A stretch of 64,000 bases of DNA from JAIBJN01 sp963842305 (GCA_963842305.1 CAWJFW010000006.1:1-64000); one strand, 5' to 3'. Positions 15,053-24,044 are shown, counted from the stretch's first letter. Notes: generated from the letters alone by a model not told the origin. Numbers and translations are program-made.

Positions 15053-16729
15053 CTACGCGAGACGGGCGAGCGCCTCGGAGGGAAGCGGGAACCACCGGAG
15101 GCCTTCGAACTCGGCCGGGAGATCGAGGCGGGGCACCGATACCGGCGGAGCCGCCTCCACCTGCTCCACGAGACGCCGCGCCGCCTGGAGGTACCCGGGC
15201 AGCACTGCCTCGGGCGCCCTCTGCCACTCGCCCTTGCCGGGGAGCCGCAGGTCGTCGAGCGTGACCGGCGAGAAACGCGGGCCGTCGCGATGGTGCCACA
15301 GTCCCGAGTCGGCGTCGAAGCGGTAGAGCGGCAGCAGCTTCCAGGCATGATCGGCGAGGAAGTCGATGGCCTCGACGAGGTACCCGAGGACCGTCTCGCT
15401 GATGAGGTAGGAGAACGAGACGCGGACGAAGCCGATCTTTATCCCCAGCCGTCCGTGCGCGACCTCTGCCTCGTGAGCGGCCGACGTCTCGAGATCGAAG
15501 TCGATGAGCCGATGGACGTACGGGCCGGCGCAGAAGCAGCCGCTCCGCGCCTGGATCCCGAAGAGGTCTCCGAGCAGCGCGACCACGAAGTTGGGGTGCA
15601 GCATTCCCACGGGCCGGGCGTCCAGCGGGTAGCGGATCCCGAACGACACGATCGGTACCCGCGGCAGCTCAGGATTGCCGAGCACGAGCAGCCGGGGGTT
15701 TGCGGACCACGACCGCAGCGCGCGCTGCACGAAGTCCGCCTCGAGCCGTTGGATGGCATCGGCGCCGACTTCCTCTCTGAGCCCGAACGCGAGGCCGGAA
15801 CGGATCGACTCGACGATGGCCGGGGTTCCTGCCTCCTCGCGCACCGCCGGGTCGCGATGGTAGGTCTGGCTATCGGGCGTGACATAGAGAACCGTGCCGC
15901 CGCCGGGGACCGCCGGGACGTCGCCGGCGAAGAGGTGGCGCTTGGCGACGAGCACGCCGGGCGAGCCGGGCCCTCCCGGAAGCTTGTGCGGCGACAGGAA
16001 GACGGCGTCTTTGTACGCGAGCTCACCGTCCTCGACGTCCGGAGCCGGGTTCATGTCGATCGGAAGGTGGGGGGCGGCCGCCGCGTAGTCCCAGCACGCG
16101 AGGGCGCCGTGCCGGTGGAGCAGGATCGAGACGGCGTCGGTGTCCGTGACGATGCCGGTCACATTCGAGGCCGCCGAGAAGCTGCCGACCTTGCGCGGCC
16201 ATGCGGCGTGACGCTCGAGCTCCCAGCGTAGGTGCTCGAGATCGAAGCTGCCGTCTGCGTCCTCGCGGATGACGACGACCTTTGCCGGGGACTCCCGCCA
16301 CGGCAGCTCGTTGGAGTGGTGCTCGAAGGGGCCGACGAAGACGACCGGCTCAGACGCGGCCTCCAAGCGGAGCATCCGTACCAGGCGGTCGATCGCGCCG
16401 GTGGCGCCCGAGCCGCAGAAGACGACGACGTCGTCGACCCCGCCCCCGACCGCCCGATGGATGACACCGCGGGCGTCCTCGCGCAGGAGCGTCGTCTGTC
16501 GCCCGGTCGCCGAGGCTTCCGTGTGCGTGTTCGCATAAAGCGGCAGGACTCGCTCACGGATGGCGTCCTCGATGAAGCCGAGCGACCGGCCGGAGGCGGT
16601 GTCGTCGGCGTAGACGAGGCGTCGTGGTCCGAACGGGCCGTCGAGAACGACGTCGTCGCCGATCACGGCGCTCCGGATCCGTGCGAGCTCGTGCTCGAGC
16701 CGTCGGACTGAGAGTGCGGTCACGCTCAT
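15053..16729 (-). CDS. class V aminotransferase (cysteine desulfurase-like), extended C-terminus
   Basis: This 558-residue PLP enzyme has YADDTASGRSL, ANTHTEAS, FCGSGATGAIDRLV, H138 stacking position (FEHHSNELPWRE), D214 (ALACWDYAAAAPHLP) and the Schiff-base lysine K249 (FLSPHKLPGGPG). RSGCFCAGPYVH lies where desulfurases carry their active cysteine loop. About 150 residues of extra C-terminal sequence exceed the usual length of about 400. Without suf/isc neighbours, a dedicated desulfurase or another C-S or C-N lyase is equally possible. ATG 16729 is used. Confidence 0.78.
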   Translation of the reverse strand: MSVTALSVRRLEHELARIRSAVIGDDVVLDGPFGPRRLVYADDTASGRSLGFIEDAIRERVLPLYANTHTEASATGRQTTLLREDARGVIHRAVGGGVDDVVVFCGSGATGAIDRLVRMLRLEAASEPVVFVGPFEHHSNELPWRESPAKVVVIREDADGSFDLEHLRWELERHAAWPRKVGSFSAASNVTGIVTDTDAVSILLHRHGALACWDYAAAAPHLPIDMNPAPDVEDGELAYKDAVFLSPHKLPGGPGSPGVLVAKRHLFAGDVPAVPGGGTVLYVTPDSQTYHRDPAVREEAGTPAIVESIRSGLAFGLREEVGADAIQRLEADFVQRALRSWSANPRLLVLGNPELPRVPIVSFGIRYPLDARPVGMLHPNFVVALLGDLFGIQARSGCFCAGPYVHRLIDFDLETSAAHEAEVAHGRLGIKIGFVRVSFSYLISETVLGYLVEAIDFLADHAWKLLPLYRFDADSGLWHHRDGPRFSPVTLDDLRLPGKGEWQRAPEAVLPGYLQAARRLVEQVEAAPPVSVPRLDLPAEFEGLRWFPLPSEALARLA

Positions 16730-16839
16730 CCCGTCACACAGGACGTGCCGGGACGCCGAAATCTTCGGCCGGCCGTTCCCGATCGGGTCGCCTATTCTGT
16801 CGGCACGTTGTTGCTGACCCCTGGGGAAGGGAGGCCCGC

Positions 16840-17037
16840 GTGTCCGTCGCCAAGGTCATCGAGCTGACGGCGACCTCGGCCGAGAGCTTCGAGGACGCCT
16901 GCAGAGAGGGGATCGAGAAGGCAGGCCAGACAGTCCGTGGTATCAAGGGCGCCTGGGTCGACGGGCAGGAGCTCGTCGTCGAGGACGGCGCCGTCCAGTT
17001 CCACGTCCACCTGAAGGTGACGTTCCTCCTCGAGTAA
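16840..17037 (+). CDS. dodecin (flavin-storage protein)
   Basis: This 65-residue protein carries the complete dodecin pattern: KVIELTATSAESFEDACREG, IEKAGQTVRGIKGAWV and the C-terminal strand VQFHVHLKVTFLLE. Dodecins form hollow 12-mers that bind riboflavin or FMN (or CoA in some lineages) and buffer free flavin. GTG 16840 is preceded by GGGAAGGGAGG. It converges with the RnfD-like fusion gene, whose membrane part belongs to a flavin-binding family; any functional link is inference. Confidence 0.9.
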   Translation: MSVAKVIELTATSAESFEDACREGIEKAGQTVRGIKGAWVDGQELVVEDGAVQFHVHLKVTFLLE

Positions 17038-17050
17038 CCGGGAGATCTAT

Positions 17051-20000
17051 CTAGGGTCCGACCGAGACGAGCCGGTCGACCGCGACGTTCGTAAGCCGCA
17101 CCTCGCGCCCCGTCGGATAGCGCACGATCAGCGCCTGCAGCTTCGTGGCATCGCCGAGGCCGAAGTGCAGGCGCGGATCCTCCGACGACAGGTAGCTCCC
17201 GCCGGCCTGAACTTCCCTGACGAGCCGACGCCCGCCGGGGAGCACGGCCGTGACCTTTGCACCCGGCGCGAACGTGCGGAGCTGCACCTCGAGCCAGTGC
17301 CCCGCGGCACCCGAGTTCCGTAGGAGGACGAGCCGCCCGGCGATCGAGCCGACCGCCACGTCGAGGTCGCCGTCGTTGTCGTAGTCGGCAGCTGCCAGGC
17401 CGCGCCCGTTGACGACCGGACCGTTTGCCAGGCCGACTCCCGCGCTCACGTCGGCGATCTCCCCCCCGCCGCCGAGCACCTTGATGGGCTCCGCGTCCTC
17501 CTCCAGATTCGTCAGCGGAATCGCGCCGTTCGCCAGCGCGAGGTCGAGACGCCCGTCGAGGTCGAGATCCGCCCACGAGACGCCCCAGCCTGCGAGGGTC
17601 GTGTCGAACGCAGAGGCGAAGTCCGGCCGCGCGTCTGCGAACTCTGACGCGGGGCCACGGCTGCGGAAGACGCCGTGGAGCTGGTGATGGGAGTTCGTCA
17701 CGAAAAGATCGGGGCGACCGTCGCCGCTCGCATCGGCGGCCGCGATGCCCATGCCCGCGTTCCGGTCGTCGACGCCGGCCGCGCCTCCTCGCTCCTCGAA
17801 GCGGAACCCGAGCTCTCCGGCAGCCGGGACGTTCAGGTAGAGCCGGTTCGGATCGAGGTCGTTGGCGACGTAGAGGTCGACCCGCCCGTCGCCGTCGACG
17901 TCGGTGAACACGGCCCCGAGACCGTGCTCGACCGCGTTCGTCTCGATCCCCGCCTCGTCCGTGACCTCGCGGAAGCGCGCATGCCCGGCGGCGTCCAGCC
18001 CGTCGTTCACATAGAGCCGGTCGCGAACGCCGGCGTAGGTCGAGGGGAAGCCGGAAGCGCCCTCGACCGGCGCATTCAGGTCCGCGTAGCCCGCGACGAA
18101 CAGGTCGGGGCGCCCGTCGGCGTTCACGTCGCCGACCGTGGCCGCGGTGTGCCAGCCGTACGTGTCGATGCCGGCCGCGCGCGCGCCGTCGACGAACTTG
18201 CCGCCGCCCTCGTTCCAGAGGAGCGCGTCGTAGCCGGTCGCGGTCACGTAGAGATCCGTCCGCCCGTCTCCGTTGAAGTCGGCGGCGACGCACCCGTTCC
18301 CTCGCACCTGCAGGTCGGCGCCGGAACCGCGGCTCACGTCCGTGAACTTCCCGTTCACGTTCCGGTAGAGAGCGTTCCTCGGAAGGCCTCCGCGCTCCTT
18401 CCAGCGCGCGACGTCCACCGCGATCGAGTGGGAGTTGACCGCGTAGAGGTCGAGCCACCCGTCGTTGTCGAAGTCGAGCCAGCAGACCCCGCCGCCCATC
18501 ATCGCCACGGGATCGGGCGAGGTCTCGAACCGGAAGGCGCCGTGTTGGAAATCGAGCCCCACGTGCCGGGCGACATCGACGAGGTGGATGCCGCCGAGCC
18601 CCGCCCCCGTCGTGACCGGCCCCGCGACCGGCGTCCCGCTGCCGACGTTCGTCCCCCCGCGCGATCCGATGATCACGTAGCGGCCATCCTGAAGGTCGAG
18701 CACGAGGACCTGCCGGAAGGACGCCGGGTCGCCGCGGCTCTCGACCTGAGGGGGTGAGCCCGAATACGTGACGAGCTCTCGCGTGCCGGAAACCGTGGCG
18801 ATGACGAGCGGTGCGGCCTGGCCGTCGCTCGGCTCCAGCGTCAGCTGCGCCCGCTCGACGTGGTAGTCGGGGGCGACCACCTCGGGGCCACGGGCGTCGA
18901 TCTGCTTCCAGAGAGCAGCGAGACGTGCTCCGGCCGCGGCCTCGGTTGCTCGCTGCCGGTCACGGCCGGCGAGGGCCTCCCCCTCGACCCGGAGATTCGC
19001 GACGAGATCGCTTGCGATCCGGACCGCAGTCGCCCGGTCGATCTCCGTCGAGACGCCCTCGGTCGGGACGACGGTGATCTCCGGCAGCTCGCCGGCTTCG
19101 AGGACTGGGACGCTCGCGGCGGCCGTGTCGGTCCTGGCGGGACCGCCGGCGAGGACGACGAGGCCGGCGAACGCAGCCGAGCCCACGAGCGCCAGCGAGA
19201 CGACGCGGAGGCGACCGCTCGGAGCCCACGGCGCGCCGATCCTCCCGCCGAGGATCTCGGCGACGGGACGGGCGGCGCAGACGAGCGCGAGTGCGCCGAG
19301 GACGGCGACCTTGGTTCCGAACTCGGTCGTCTGCGGGGCGATCAGGAGCGTGGCCAAGAGCCCGATCCCGACGGCGTAGGCGCGCCGGCCGCGCCGGCCG
19401 GCCGGAATCGTCTTCGGGTCGGTGATCATGAAGAAGAGGAAGACGAGGATCTCGGGCGAGAAGACGAGCACGCGCCAGAACTCCCAGCCCGTGACCGGGC
19501 CGAGATGCCAGCGCGAGGTCATCTCGTGCCCGCTCGCCGCCAGCACGGCGATGCCCACGGCGAAAGCGACCCAGAAGAAGATTGCGATCTCCAGGAGGCG
19601 GAGCCGGGTGAGGATCGCGAGTCCGCCGACGAGGATGACGGCAAGCGCGAGCCCCATCCAGACGGACATCGGCCCCCACCAGAGATCGAGCGGATCGGCC
19701 CGCGCTGCGCCGAGCAGCAGGAAGCAGAGGACGAGGCCGAAGTTCGACGGGTTGAAGACATGGCGGCCCCGGAAGGTGATGACGTACTTCGAGAGCAGCG
19801 CGACTGCGGCCGTCCCCGCGAAGATCCACCAGCCGTGCAGGCTCCACCAGTCACCGTGCTCCGTTCCGGGCACTCGGAGGACGAAGGCGACGCCGTTCCC
19901 GGTCAAGAGCGCGCTCGCGGGCCACATGAGCACCTGCTGGCGACGAAGGGTGATCCCGACCTCCAGCACGGCGCACGTGAGGAGCGAAACCAGGATCTGC

Positions 20001-20167
20001 GCGATGGAGAGCTGGAACCCGAACGCCGTCTGTCCGAGCACCTGCAGCGTGATGATCACGGCGGCCAGGTGAAGCCGTGGGTCCCGGGCAGTCGGGAGCA
20101 GGATCGGATACTGCGTGCCGCGGATCCGAACGCTCGGTCGGCCGGCGGCGACAGCGGGTGCGCTCAT
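17051..20167 (-). CDS. RnfD/NqrB-like membrane domain fused to FG-GAP propeller and UnbV domain
   Basis: This is a 1038-residue fusion. Residues about 25-340 hold nine or ten membrane helices with RnfD/NqrB-like features, including ITFRGRHVFNPSNFGLVLCF. Residues about 345-500 form a soluble linker domain. Residues about 520-950 contain seven calcium-type FG-GAP/VCBS repeats (DFDNDGWLDLY, DFNGDGRTDLY, DVNADGRPDLF, DVDGDGRVDLY, DASGDGRPDLF, DLDLDGRLDLA, DYDNDGDLDVA), enough for a seven-bladed propeller. The end is an ASPIC/UnbV (CRTAC1-like) domain (GHWLEVQLR...GGSYLSSEDPRLHFGLG). The propeller is probably outside the cell. I do not see the classical covalent-FMN SxT/AT motif, so electron transport is uncertain. 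Confidence 0.8.
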   Translation of the reverse strand: MSAPAVAAGRPSVRIRGTQYPILLPTARDPRLHLAAVIITLQVLGQTAFGFQLSIAQILVSLLTCAVLEVGITLRRQQVLMWPASALLTGNGVAFVLRVPGTEHGDWWSLHGWWIFAGTAAVALLSKYVITFRGRHVFNPSNFGLVLCFLLLGAARADPLDLWWGPMSVWMGLALAVILVGGLAILTRLRLLEIAIFFWVAFAVGIAVLAASGHEMTSRWHLGPVTGWEFWRVLVFSPEILVFLFFMITDPKTIPAGRRGRRAYAVGIGLLATLLIAPQTTEFGTKVAVLGALALVCAARPVAEILGGRIGAPWAPSGRLRVVSLALVGSAAFAGLVVLAGGPARTDTAAASVPVLEAGELPEITVVPTEGVSTEIDRATAVRIASDLVANLRVEGEALAGRDRQRATEAAAGARLAALWKQIDARGPEVVAPDYHVERAQLTLEPSDGQAAPLVIATVSGTRELVTYSGSPPQVESRGDPASFRQVLVLDLQDGRYVIIGSRGGTNVGSGTPVAGPVTTGAGLGGIHLVDVARHVGLDFQHGAFRFETSPDPVAMMGGGVCWLDFDNDGWLDLYAVNSHSIAVDVARWKERGGLPRNALYRNVNGKFTDVSRGSGADLQVRGNGCVAADFNGDGRTDLYVTATGYDALLWNEGGGKFVDGARAAGIDTYGWHTAATVGDVNADGRPDLFVAGYADLNAPVEGASGFPSTYAGVRDRLYVNDGLDAAGHARFREVTDEAGIETNAVEHGLGAVFTDVDGDGRVDLYVANDLDPNRLYLNVPAAGELGFRFEERGGAAGVDDRNAGMGIAAADASGDGRPDLFVTNSHHQLHGVFRSRGPASEFADARPDFASAFDTTLAGWGVSWADLDLDGRLDLALANGAIPLTNLEEDAEPIKVLGGGGEIADVSAGVGLANGPVVNGRGLAAADYDNDGDLDVAVGSIAGRLVLLRNSGAAGHWLEVQLRTFAPGAKVTAVLPGGRRLVREVQAGGSYLSSEDPRLHFGLGDATKLQALIVRYPTGREVRLTNVAVDRLVSVGP

Positions 20168-20244
20168 CGGAAAATCATGCTACTGCGATGAGTCTCGTGT
20201 CGATTCGTCGTCGTAGAGGTAACGACGATCAAGGAGCCGCTGAC

Positions 20245-20721
20245 ATGCAGAAGAAGATCACCACGTTCCTCACGTACGACGGCCAGGCCGAGGAGGCGGC
20301 AAATCTCTATACCTCCGTCTTCGACGACTCGCGGATCGTGAGCACGACCCGCTACGGCGAAGGTGGGCCCGGCGCGCCGGGGAGCGTCATGTCGGTGACG
20401 TTCGAGCTGGCCGGGCAGGAGTTCTTCGCGCTCAACGGCGGGCCGTCGTTCAGCTTCACGCCGGGCATCTCGCTGTTCGTCGACTGCGAGACCCAGGAGG
20501 AGGTCGACGATCTCTGGGAGCGGCTTTCCGAAGGCGGCGAGAAGGGCCCGTGCGGCTGGCTCACCGATCGCTTCGGCGTGTCGTGGCAGATCATCCCGCG
20601 CACCCTGGGCGAGCTGCTCGGTGACGATGACAGGGAGAAGGCGCAGCGGGTCATGCAGGCGATGATGCAGATGAGCAAGATCGACATCGCAGGCTTGCAG
20701 CGCGCCTACGACTCGGCCTGA
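20245..20721 (+). CDS. VOC-fold (PhnB/3-demethylubiquinone-methyltransferase-like) protein
   Basis: This 158-residue glyoxalase/VOC-superfamily protein has KKITTFLTYDGQAEEAANLY, SVMSVTFELAGQEFFALNGG, GISLFVDCETQEEVDDLWE and GWLTDRFGVSWQIIP, typical of the PhnB-like group. The name 3-demethylubiquinone methyltransferase often given to it is not reliable; substrate unknown. ATG 20245 has AAGGAG at normal spacing. The C-terminus (RVMQAMMQMSKIDIAGLQRA) is the usual helix. It is divergent from the RnfD-like fusion. Confidence 0.8.
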   Translation: MQKKITTFLTYDGQAEEAANLYTSVFDDSRIVSTTRYGEGGPGAPGSVMSVTFELAGQEFFALNGGPSFSFTPGISLFVDCETQEEVDDLWERLSEGGEKGPCGWLTDRFGVSWQIIPRTLGELLGDDDREKAQRVMQAMMQMSKIDIAGLQRAYDSA

Positions 20722-20743
20722 GCTGCGGGCGCCGGGGCGGCGT

Positions 20744-20772
20744 TTGACACGTGGCAGCAGGCGTCCTATCGT
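20744..20772 (+). promoter_or_regulatory. sigma-70 type promoter for the delta-60 repeat gene
   Basis: TTGACA (20744-20749) and TATCGT (20767-20772) are separated by 17 bp, and the gene starts 28 nt after the -10 box. The -35 box matches the consensus perfectly. Confidence 0.7.
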
Positions 20773-20800
20773 CGGGCCAGCGCGCGTCAGGTTTTGCGCC

Positions 20801-22096
20801 ATGGCCGTTGTCGTTCGCAGGACACTTCTCGCTCTCCTTCCGGTCTTCGCCGTCGCAGGAGTGATGGCGCCGGCCGCGGGCGCCGCGGCGGGGGATCTGG
20901 ACACGACGTTCAGCGGGAACGGCAAGGTGCTCACCGACTTCGCGGCCAATGCGAACGACTTCTCGGGCGCCGCGGGCGTCGTGATCCAGGCCGACGGGAA
21001 GATCGTGACCGCCGGCAGGGTCGGCCTGGACGGCGGCCGCTTCGCGCTCATCCGCTACGACACCGACGGGACGCTCGACACCACGTTCGGCGGCGACGGG
21101 AAGGTGGCGACGAACTTCACGAGCGAGGACGACTTCGCAACGTCCATCGCCCTCCAGGCGGACGGAAAGATCGTGGTCGCGGGAGGGGTGGGCGGCGTCA
21201 GCAGGTTCGGCCTCGCGCGCTACAACACCGACGGGACGCTCGACACCACCTTCGGCGGCGACGGGAAGGTGATCACGAGATTCCTCAACGCGATCCCAAA
21301 ACTGAGGTTCGCGGTCCCCAACGCGGTCGCGATCCAGGGAGACGGGAAGATCGTCGCCGCCGGGACGGTCGACTTCGACCAGTTCGCCCTGGTCCGCTAC
21401 GACACGGACGGGTCGCTCGACGACGCCTTCGGCGGCGACGGCCGCGTGACCACGAACTTCTCGATCGTCTCCGACTGGGCAAGCGCGGTGATCGTCCAGA
21501 CGGACGGGAAGATCGTCGCCGCGGGGACGGCCGGGTCGACCGAGTTCAGCGGCACGTTCGCCCTCGCCCGCTACAACGCCGACGGCACGCTCGACGACAC
21601 CTTTGGCGGAGACGGGAAGGTGAGGACCGACTTCAACGACGAGCAGGACGTCGCCTTCGCGCTCGCCCAGCAGACCGACGGCAAAATCGTGGCCGCCGGG
21701 GGCGGCGACGCCAGTGGCGGCAGGGCGGCACTCGCCCGCTACGACACGAACGGGAGCCTCGACTCCACCTTCAGCGGCGACGGCAAGGTGAGGACCGACT
21801 TCACCGCCGGGATCGACGCGGCCCGCGGCGTCGTCATCCAGGCCGACGGGAAGATCGTGACCGCCGGCACCGGGGGCTACCGACGGTTCGCGCTGGCCCG
21901 CTACGGAACCGACGGATCGCTCGATGCGACGTTCGGCGTCGGTGGAAAGGTGCTCACGGACTTCACAAGACAGTCCGGACTCACCGTGGAGCTCGCAACG
22001 GGAGTGGCCCTCCAGGCCGACGGAAAAATCGTTGCGGCTGGCCTTGCGGGCGTGAACAGCGGCCGGTTCGCCCTCGCCCGCTACCTCGCCGCCTAG
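20801..22096 (+). CDS. secreted delta-60 repeat beta-propeller protein
   Basis: This 431-residue protein has a signal peptide (residues 1-29, RRTLLALLPVFAVAGVMAPAAG). About seven copies of a block of roughly 55-60 residues follow, with the core Q-DGKIV-AG...F-LARY-TDG-LD-TFGGDGKV, the delta-60 repeat. Such repeats form a propeller and are usually cell-surface or secreted; the ligand is unknown. Unlike many family members it has no C-terminal sorting signal and ends after the last ARYLAA. A consensus promoter lies upstream. It converges with the deoxyribosyltransferase-like gene. Confidence 0.82.
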   Translation: MAVVVRRTLLALLPVFAVAGVMAPAAGAAAGDLDTTFSGNGKVLTDFAANANDFSGAAGVVIQADGKIVTAGRVGLDGGRFALIRYDTDGTLDTTFGGDGKVATNFTSEDDFATSIALQADGKIVVAGGVGGVSRFGLARYNTDGTLDTTFGGDGKVITRFLNAIPKLRFAVPNAVAIQGDGKIVAAGTVDFDQFALVRYDTDGSLDDAFGGDGRVTTNFSIVSDWASAVIVQTDGKIVAAGTAGSTEFSGTFALARYNADGTLDDTFGGDGKVRTDFNDEQDVAFALAQQTDGKIVAAGGGDASGGRAALARYDTNGSLDSTFSGDGKVRTDFTAGIDAARGVVIQADGKIVTAGTGGYRRFALARYGTDGSLDATFGVGGKVLTDFTRQSGLTVELATGVALQADGKIVAAGLAGVNSGRFALARYLAA

Positions 22097-22468
22097 TCAG
22101 GGGCCGGTGAGCGCGCCGACGGCCTCTTCGAGCTCCGCGCAGACGGCGTCGGCCACGTAGACAGTCCAGGGGTGGGCGGGCGTCCCGCCGGTGTATGCCA
22201 CCACCGGCTTGCCGAGCGCATGCGCATACCAGGCCTCCATCGCGGTGCCCTCGTCCGGCGCCGTGAACGCGGCCAGGACGGCGTCGCAGGATCGAATCTC
22301 GGCGAGGTCGGACTCGACGATCTCGGCCTCGTGGCCGCTGGTTCGGCCCCTGAAGTCGCGCCGCATGGGATCGATCGCCTCCCAGCCGGCCTCGGCCAGG
22401 AGGTGCGTCGCGCGCCGCCGGTACTCCTCCGCGTACGGCGGGCCAGCGAGGTAGACCCGCCGGCTCAT
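22097..22468 (-). CDS. nucleoside 2-deoxyribosyltransferase-like protein
   Basis: This 123-residue protein has the family start VYLAGPPYAEEYRRRATHLL, then IVESDLAEIRSCDAVLAAFTAPDEGTAMEAWYAHALGKPVVAY (in pieces: the D near LAEIRSCDAVL and the catalytic Glu in PDEGTAMEA). It would transfer 2-deoxyribose between bases or hydrolyse nucleotides, as the related DNPH1 group does. The size fits a single domain. It is divergent from queF, which may be coincidental. Confidence 0.7.
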   Translation of the reverse strand: MSRRVYLAGPPYAEEYRRRATHLLAEAGWEAIDPMRRDFRGRTSGHEAEIVESDLAEIRSCDAVLAAFTAPDEGTAMEAWYAHALGKPVVAYTGGTPAHPWTVYVADAVCAELEEAVGALTGP

Positions 22469-22525
22469 CGGTGCAGATCCAGCGTCACGAGCCTCCTGGG
22501 CCGGGTCCCCGTACAGTAGAGAGCC

Positions 22526-22909
22526 ATGAAAGGCTCAGCCCGCTCGACCGAGTTCGTCGCGCTCGGACACGCCGGCTCGGAGCACTACGCCGGTCTCGAG
22601 ACATTCCTCAACCCAGGTGTGTCGCACGTCGAGATGACCAGCGACGAACTCACGGCCATTTGCCCCGTGACGAGCCAGCCCGACCTGTACGTCGCCGCCA
22701 TCGAGTACTGGCCGGACGAGCTCTGCCTCGAGTCGAAGTCGCTCAAGCTCTACCTCAACCGGTACCGCACGGAAGGACATTTCTGCGAGGCCCTCGCGGT
22801 CCTCATCCGAAACGACGTCGCCAAGGCGCTCGGGCTCGAAGCCGAAAAGGTACGCGTCACCTTGAACCAGAAGGCCCGCGGCGGGATTTCGATCACGACG
22901 ACCACGTAG
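22526..22909 (+). CDS. queF: NADPH-dependent 7-cyano-7-deazaguanine reductase QueF
   Basis: This 127-residue protein is of the short (YkvM) QueF type. It reduces preQ0 to preQ1 for queuosine in tRNA. The catalytic C46 lies in ELTAICPVTSQPD, and the QueF motif is ESKSLKLYLNRYR (residues 69-81), followed by the FCE element (GHFCEALAVLIRND). No other que gene is in the window. ATG 22526 follows TACAGT by 8 nt, which suggests a leaderless mRNA. Confidence 0.88.
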   Translation: MKGSARSTEFVALGHAGSEHYAGLETFLNPGVSHVEMTSDELTAICPVTSQPDLYVAAIEYWPDELCLESKSLKLYLNRYRTEGHFCEALAVLIRNDVAKALGLEAEKVRVTLNQKARGGISITTTT

Positions 22910-22934
22910 ATTCCGCGAGTCCAGGTAGCAGGAG

Positions 22935-23135
22935 TCAGTCGGTCTTCGGGCTGACGAGGACGATCTGCTCGTAGCGCACGAAGAGCTCTCTGCCGGCCTT
23001 CTGGAGCGGAACCCACTCCGCCCCGTATCGACCCTCGCGCTTCAGGAACAGCTCGAGCTCCCGTTGTACAGAGTGCCCCTCCTCGATGGGAATCGAGTAG
23101 TTCTGTCCGTTCGTCAACGTGACTTCGAGAAACAC
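22935..23135 (-). CDS. small conserved-looking protein
   Basis: This 66-residue soluble protein begins (V/M)FLEVTLTNGQNYSIPIEEG and has a beta-strand/helix/beta-strand look (ERELELFLKREG region, then RELFVRYEQIVLVSP). GTG 23135 follows TAGAGT by 6 nt, the leaderless pattern seen elsewhere in the window. Family unknown. Confidence 0.6.
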   Translation of the reverse strand: MFLEVTLTNGQNYSIPIEEGHSVQRELELFLKREGRYGAEWVPLQKAGRELFVRYEQIVLVSPKTD

Positions 23136-23199
23136 GGCCTGACTCTATCCGGCCGTTTGCGGCGTCGCGGATCGGCTGTGCTCTCGGTCGGGCCCGGAC

Positions 23200-23394
23200 C
23201 TAGCGCGCCAGCTCCCGATCGACCCTGTGCCCTTCACCTTCGCGGTCGTCCCGCTCCTCCTCGGCCAGCCGGGTAGCGTGTGACAAGCGGTCTTCTTCCT
23301 CCTCGGCGCCGGACTCGGCCACCTGCCAGTGGGCCTCCGTTGACCGCTCATGATTTCGGTCGGCGCGCTCTCGATCTCGTTTTTCGTCAGCCAC
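23200..23394 (-). CDS. small highly charged protein
   Basis: This 64-residue protein is almost all Asp, Glu, Arg and His (ADEKRDRERADRNHERSTEA, EEEEDRLSHATRLAEEERDD) and probably disordered or helical. The start at GTG 23394 is chosen because TACCCT lies 7 nt upstream. The frame remains open to 23526 but would then cross a strong terminator hairpin (23485-23513). Function unknown. Confidence 0.45.
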   Translation of the reverse strand: MADEKRDRERADRNHERSTEAHWQVAESGAEEEEDRLSHATRLAEEERDDREGEGHRVDRELAR

Positions 23395-23484
23395 ATCCGC
23401 CAGGGTAGCGTGATCGACCCGCGGTCGTGGTAACCCCGGCCGGCCGCTCGCTCTGCCGGGCCACGAGCCCGCGACCGACCAGCA

Positions 23485-23513
23485 AAGAAGGCCCGCGAAA
23501 CGCGGGCCTTCTT
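23485..23513 (-). terminator. rho-independent terminator
   Basis: AAGAAGGCCCGCG and CGCGGGCCTTCTT form a perfect 13-bp stem around AAA, followed on the minus strand by a T-rich run. It lies about 20 nt past the stop of the gene ending at 23534. Confidence 0.85.
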
Positions 23514-23533
23514 CATCGAACTCCACGGAGCCG

Positions 23534-23848
23534 TTACGCCCGGACGAATCCGTTCGCCTTGTGCACGATCACCTCTCCGCCCGAGATCTTGGGCGGGTTC
23601 GGAAGTGCCGTGTCCAGCTTCTCATCGCGCACCCATTCGGCTGCGACGCGTGTCGATTCGTCGGCCTGCGCCGAAGTGTCGGAGAAGCTGATCGACCTCA
23701 CGACGTCGTCCCCAGCCTCGATGAGGTAGTAGCCGCCGAAGCCCGGCAGCTTGCTCAGGCGGGGCAGCAGGCTCTCGTCGACCTTCTTGGACAACTCGTC
23801 GGTGCGACTCTTGTCGACACCCTCGTAGCGTCTCACGGTGGCATGCAT
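23534..23848 (-). CDS. alpha/beta-barrel-like hypothetical protein
   Basis: This 104-residue protein has the look of a dimeric alpha/beta-barrel (ABM-like) domain: MHATVRRYEGVDKSRTDELS, LPRLSKLPGFGGYYLIEAGD, VVRSISFSDTSAQADES, then a C-terminal strand VIVHKANGF. TTAGGAGCATCAC before ATG 23848 provides a ribosome site, and a good terminator follows. Probably a stress or small-molecule binding protein; substrate unknown. Confidence 0.65.
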   Translation of the reverse strand: MHATVRRYEGVDKSRTDELSKKVDESLLPRLSKLPGFGGYYLIEAGDDVVRSISFSDTSAQADESTRVAAEWVRDEKLDTALPNPPKISGGEVIVHKANGFVRA

Positions 23849-24006
23849 GTGATGCTCCTAACTCTCTCTTCGTTCAAAGGTGGAGAACCCAAGTGAGCTC
23901 TCCTTGGCTGCACGCAGGCCCGGATGTGACAGTCGAAGAGGAAAAGAGTCGGAGCCTCGACGGCTTCCGTGGTTGTCCTCGCGCAACTGAAAGAGTAGCA
24001 TACTTC

Positions 24007-24044
24007 TTGACAACGTGAATTTACGTCACTACGTTTTTCTACGT
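24007..24044 (+). promoter_or_regulatory. promoter with four ACGT repeats
   Basis: TTGACA (24007-24012), a 17-bp spacer and TACGTT (24030-24035) precede the gene starting at 24065. ACGT recurs at 24013, 24023, 24031 and 24041, a regular array across the promoter that could be an operator. The rest of 23849-24064 is AT-richer than the surroundings and holds no gene. Confidence 0.6.
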
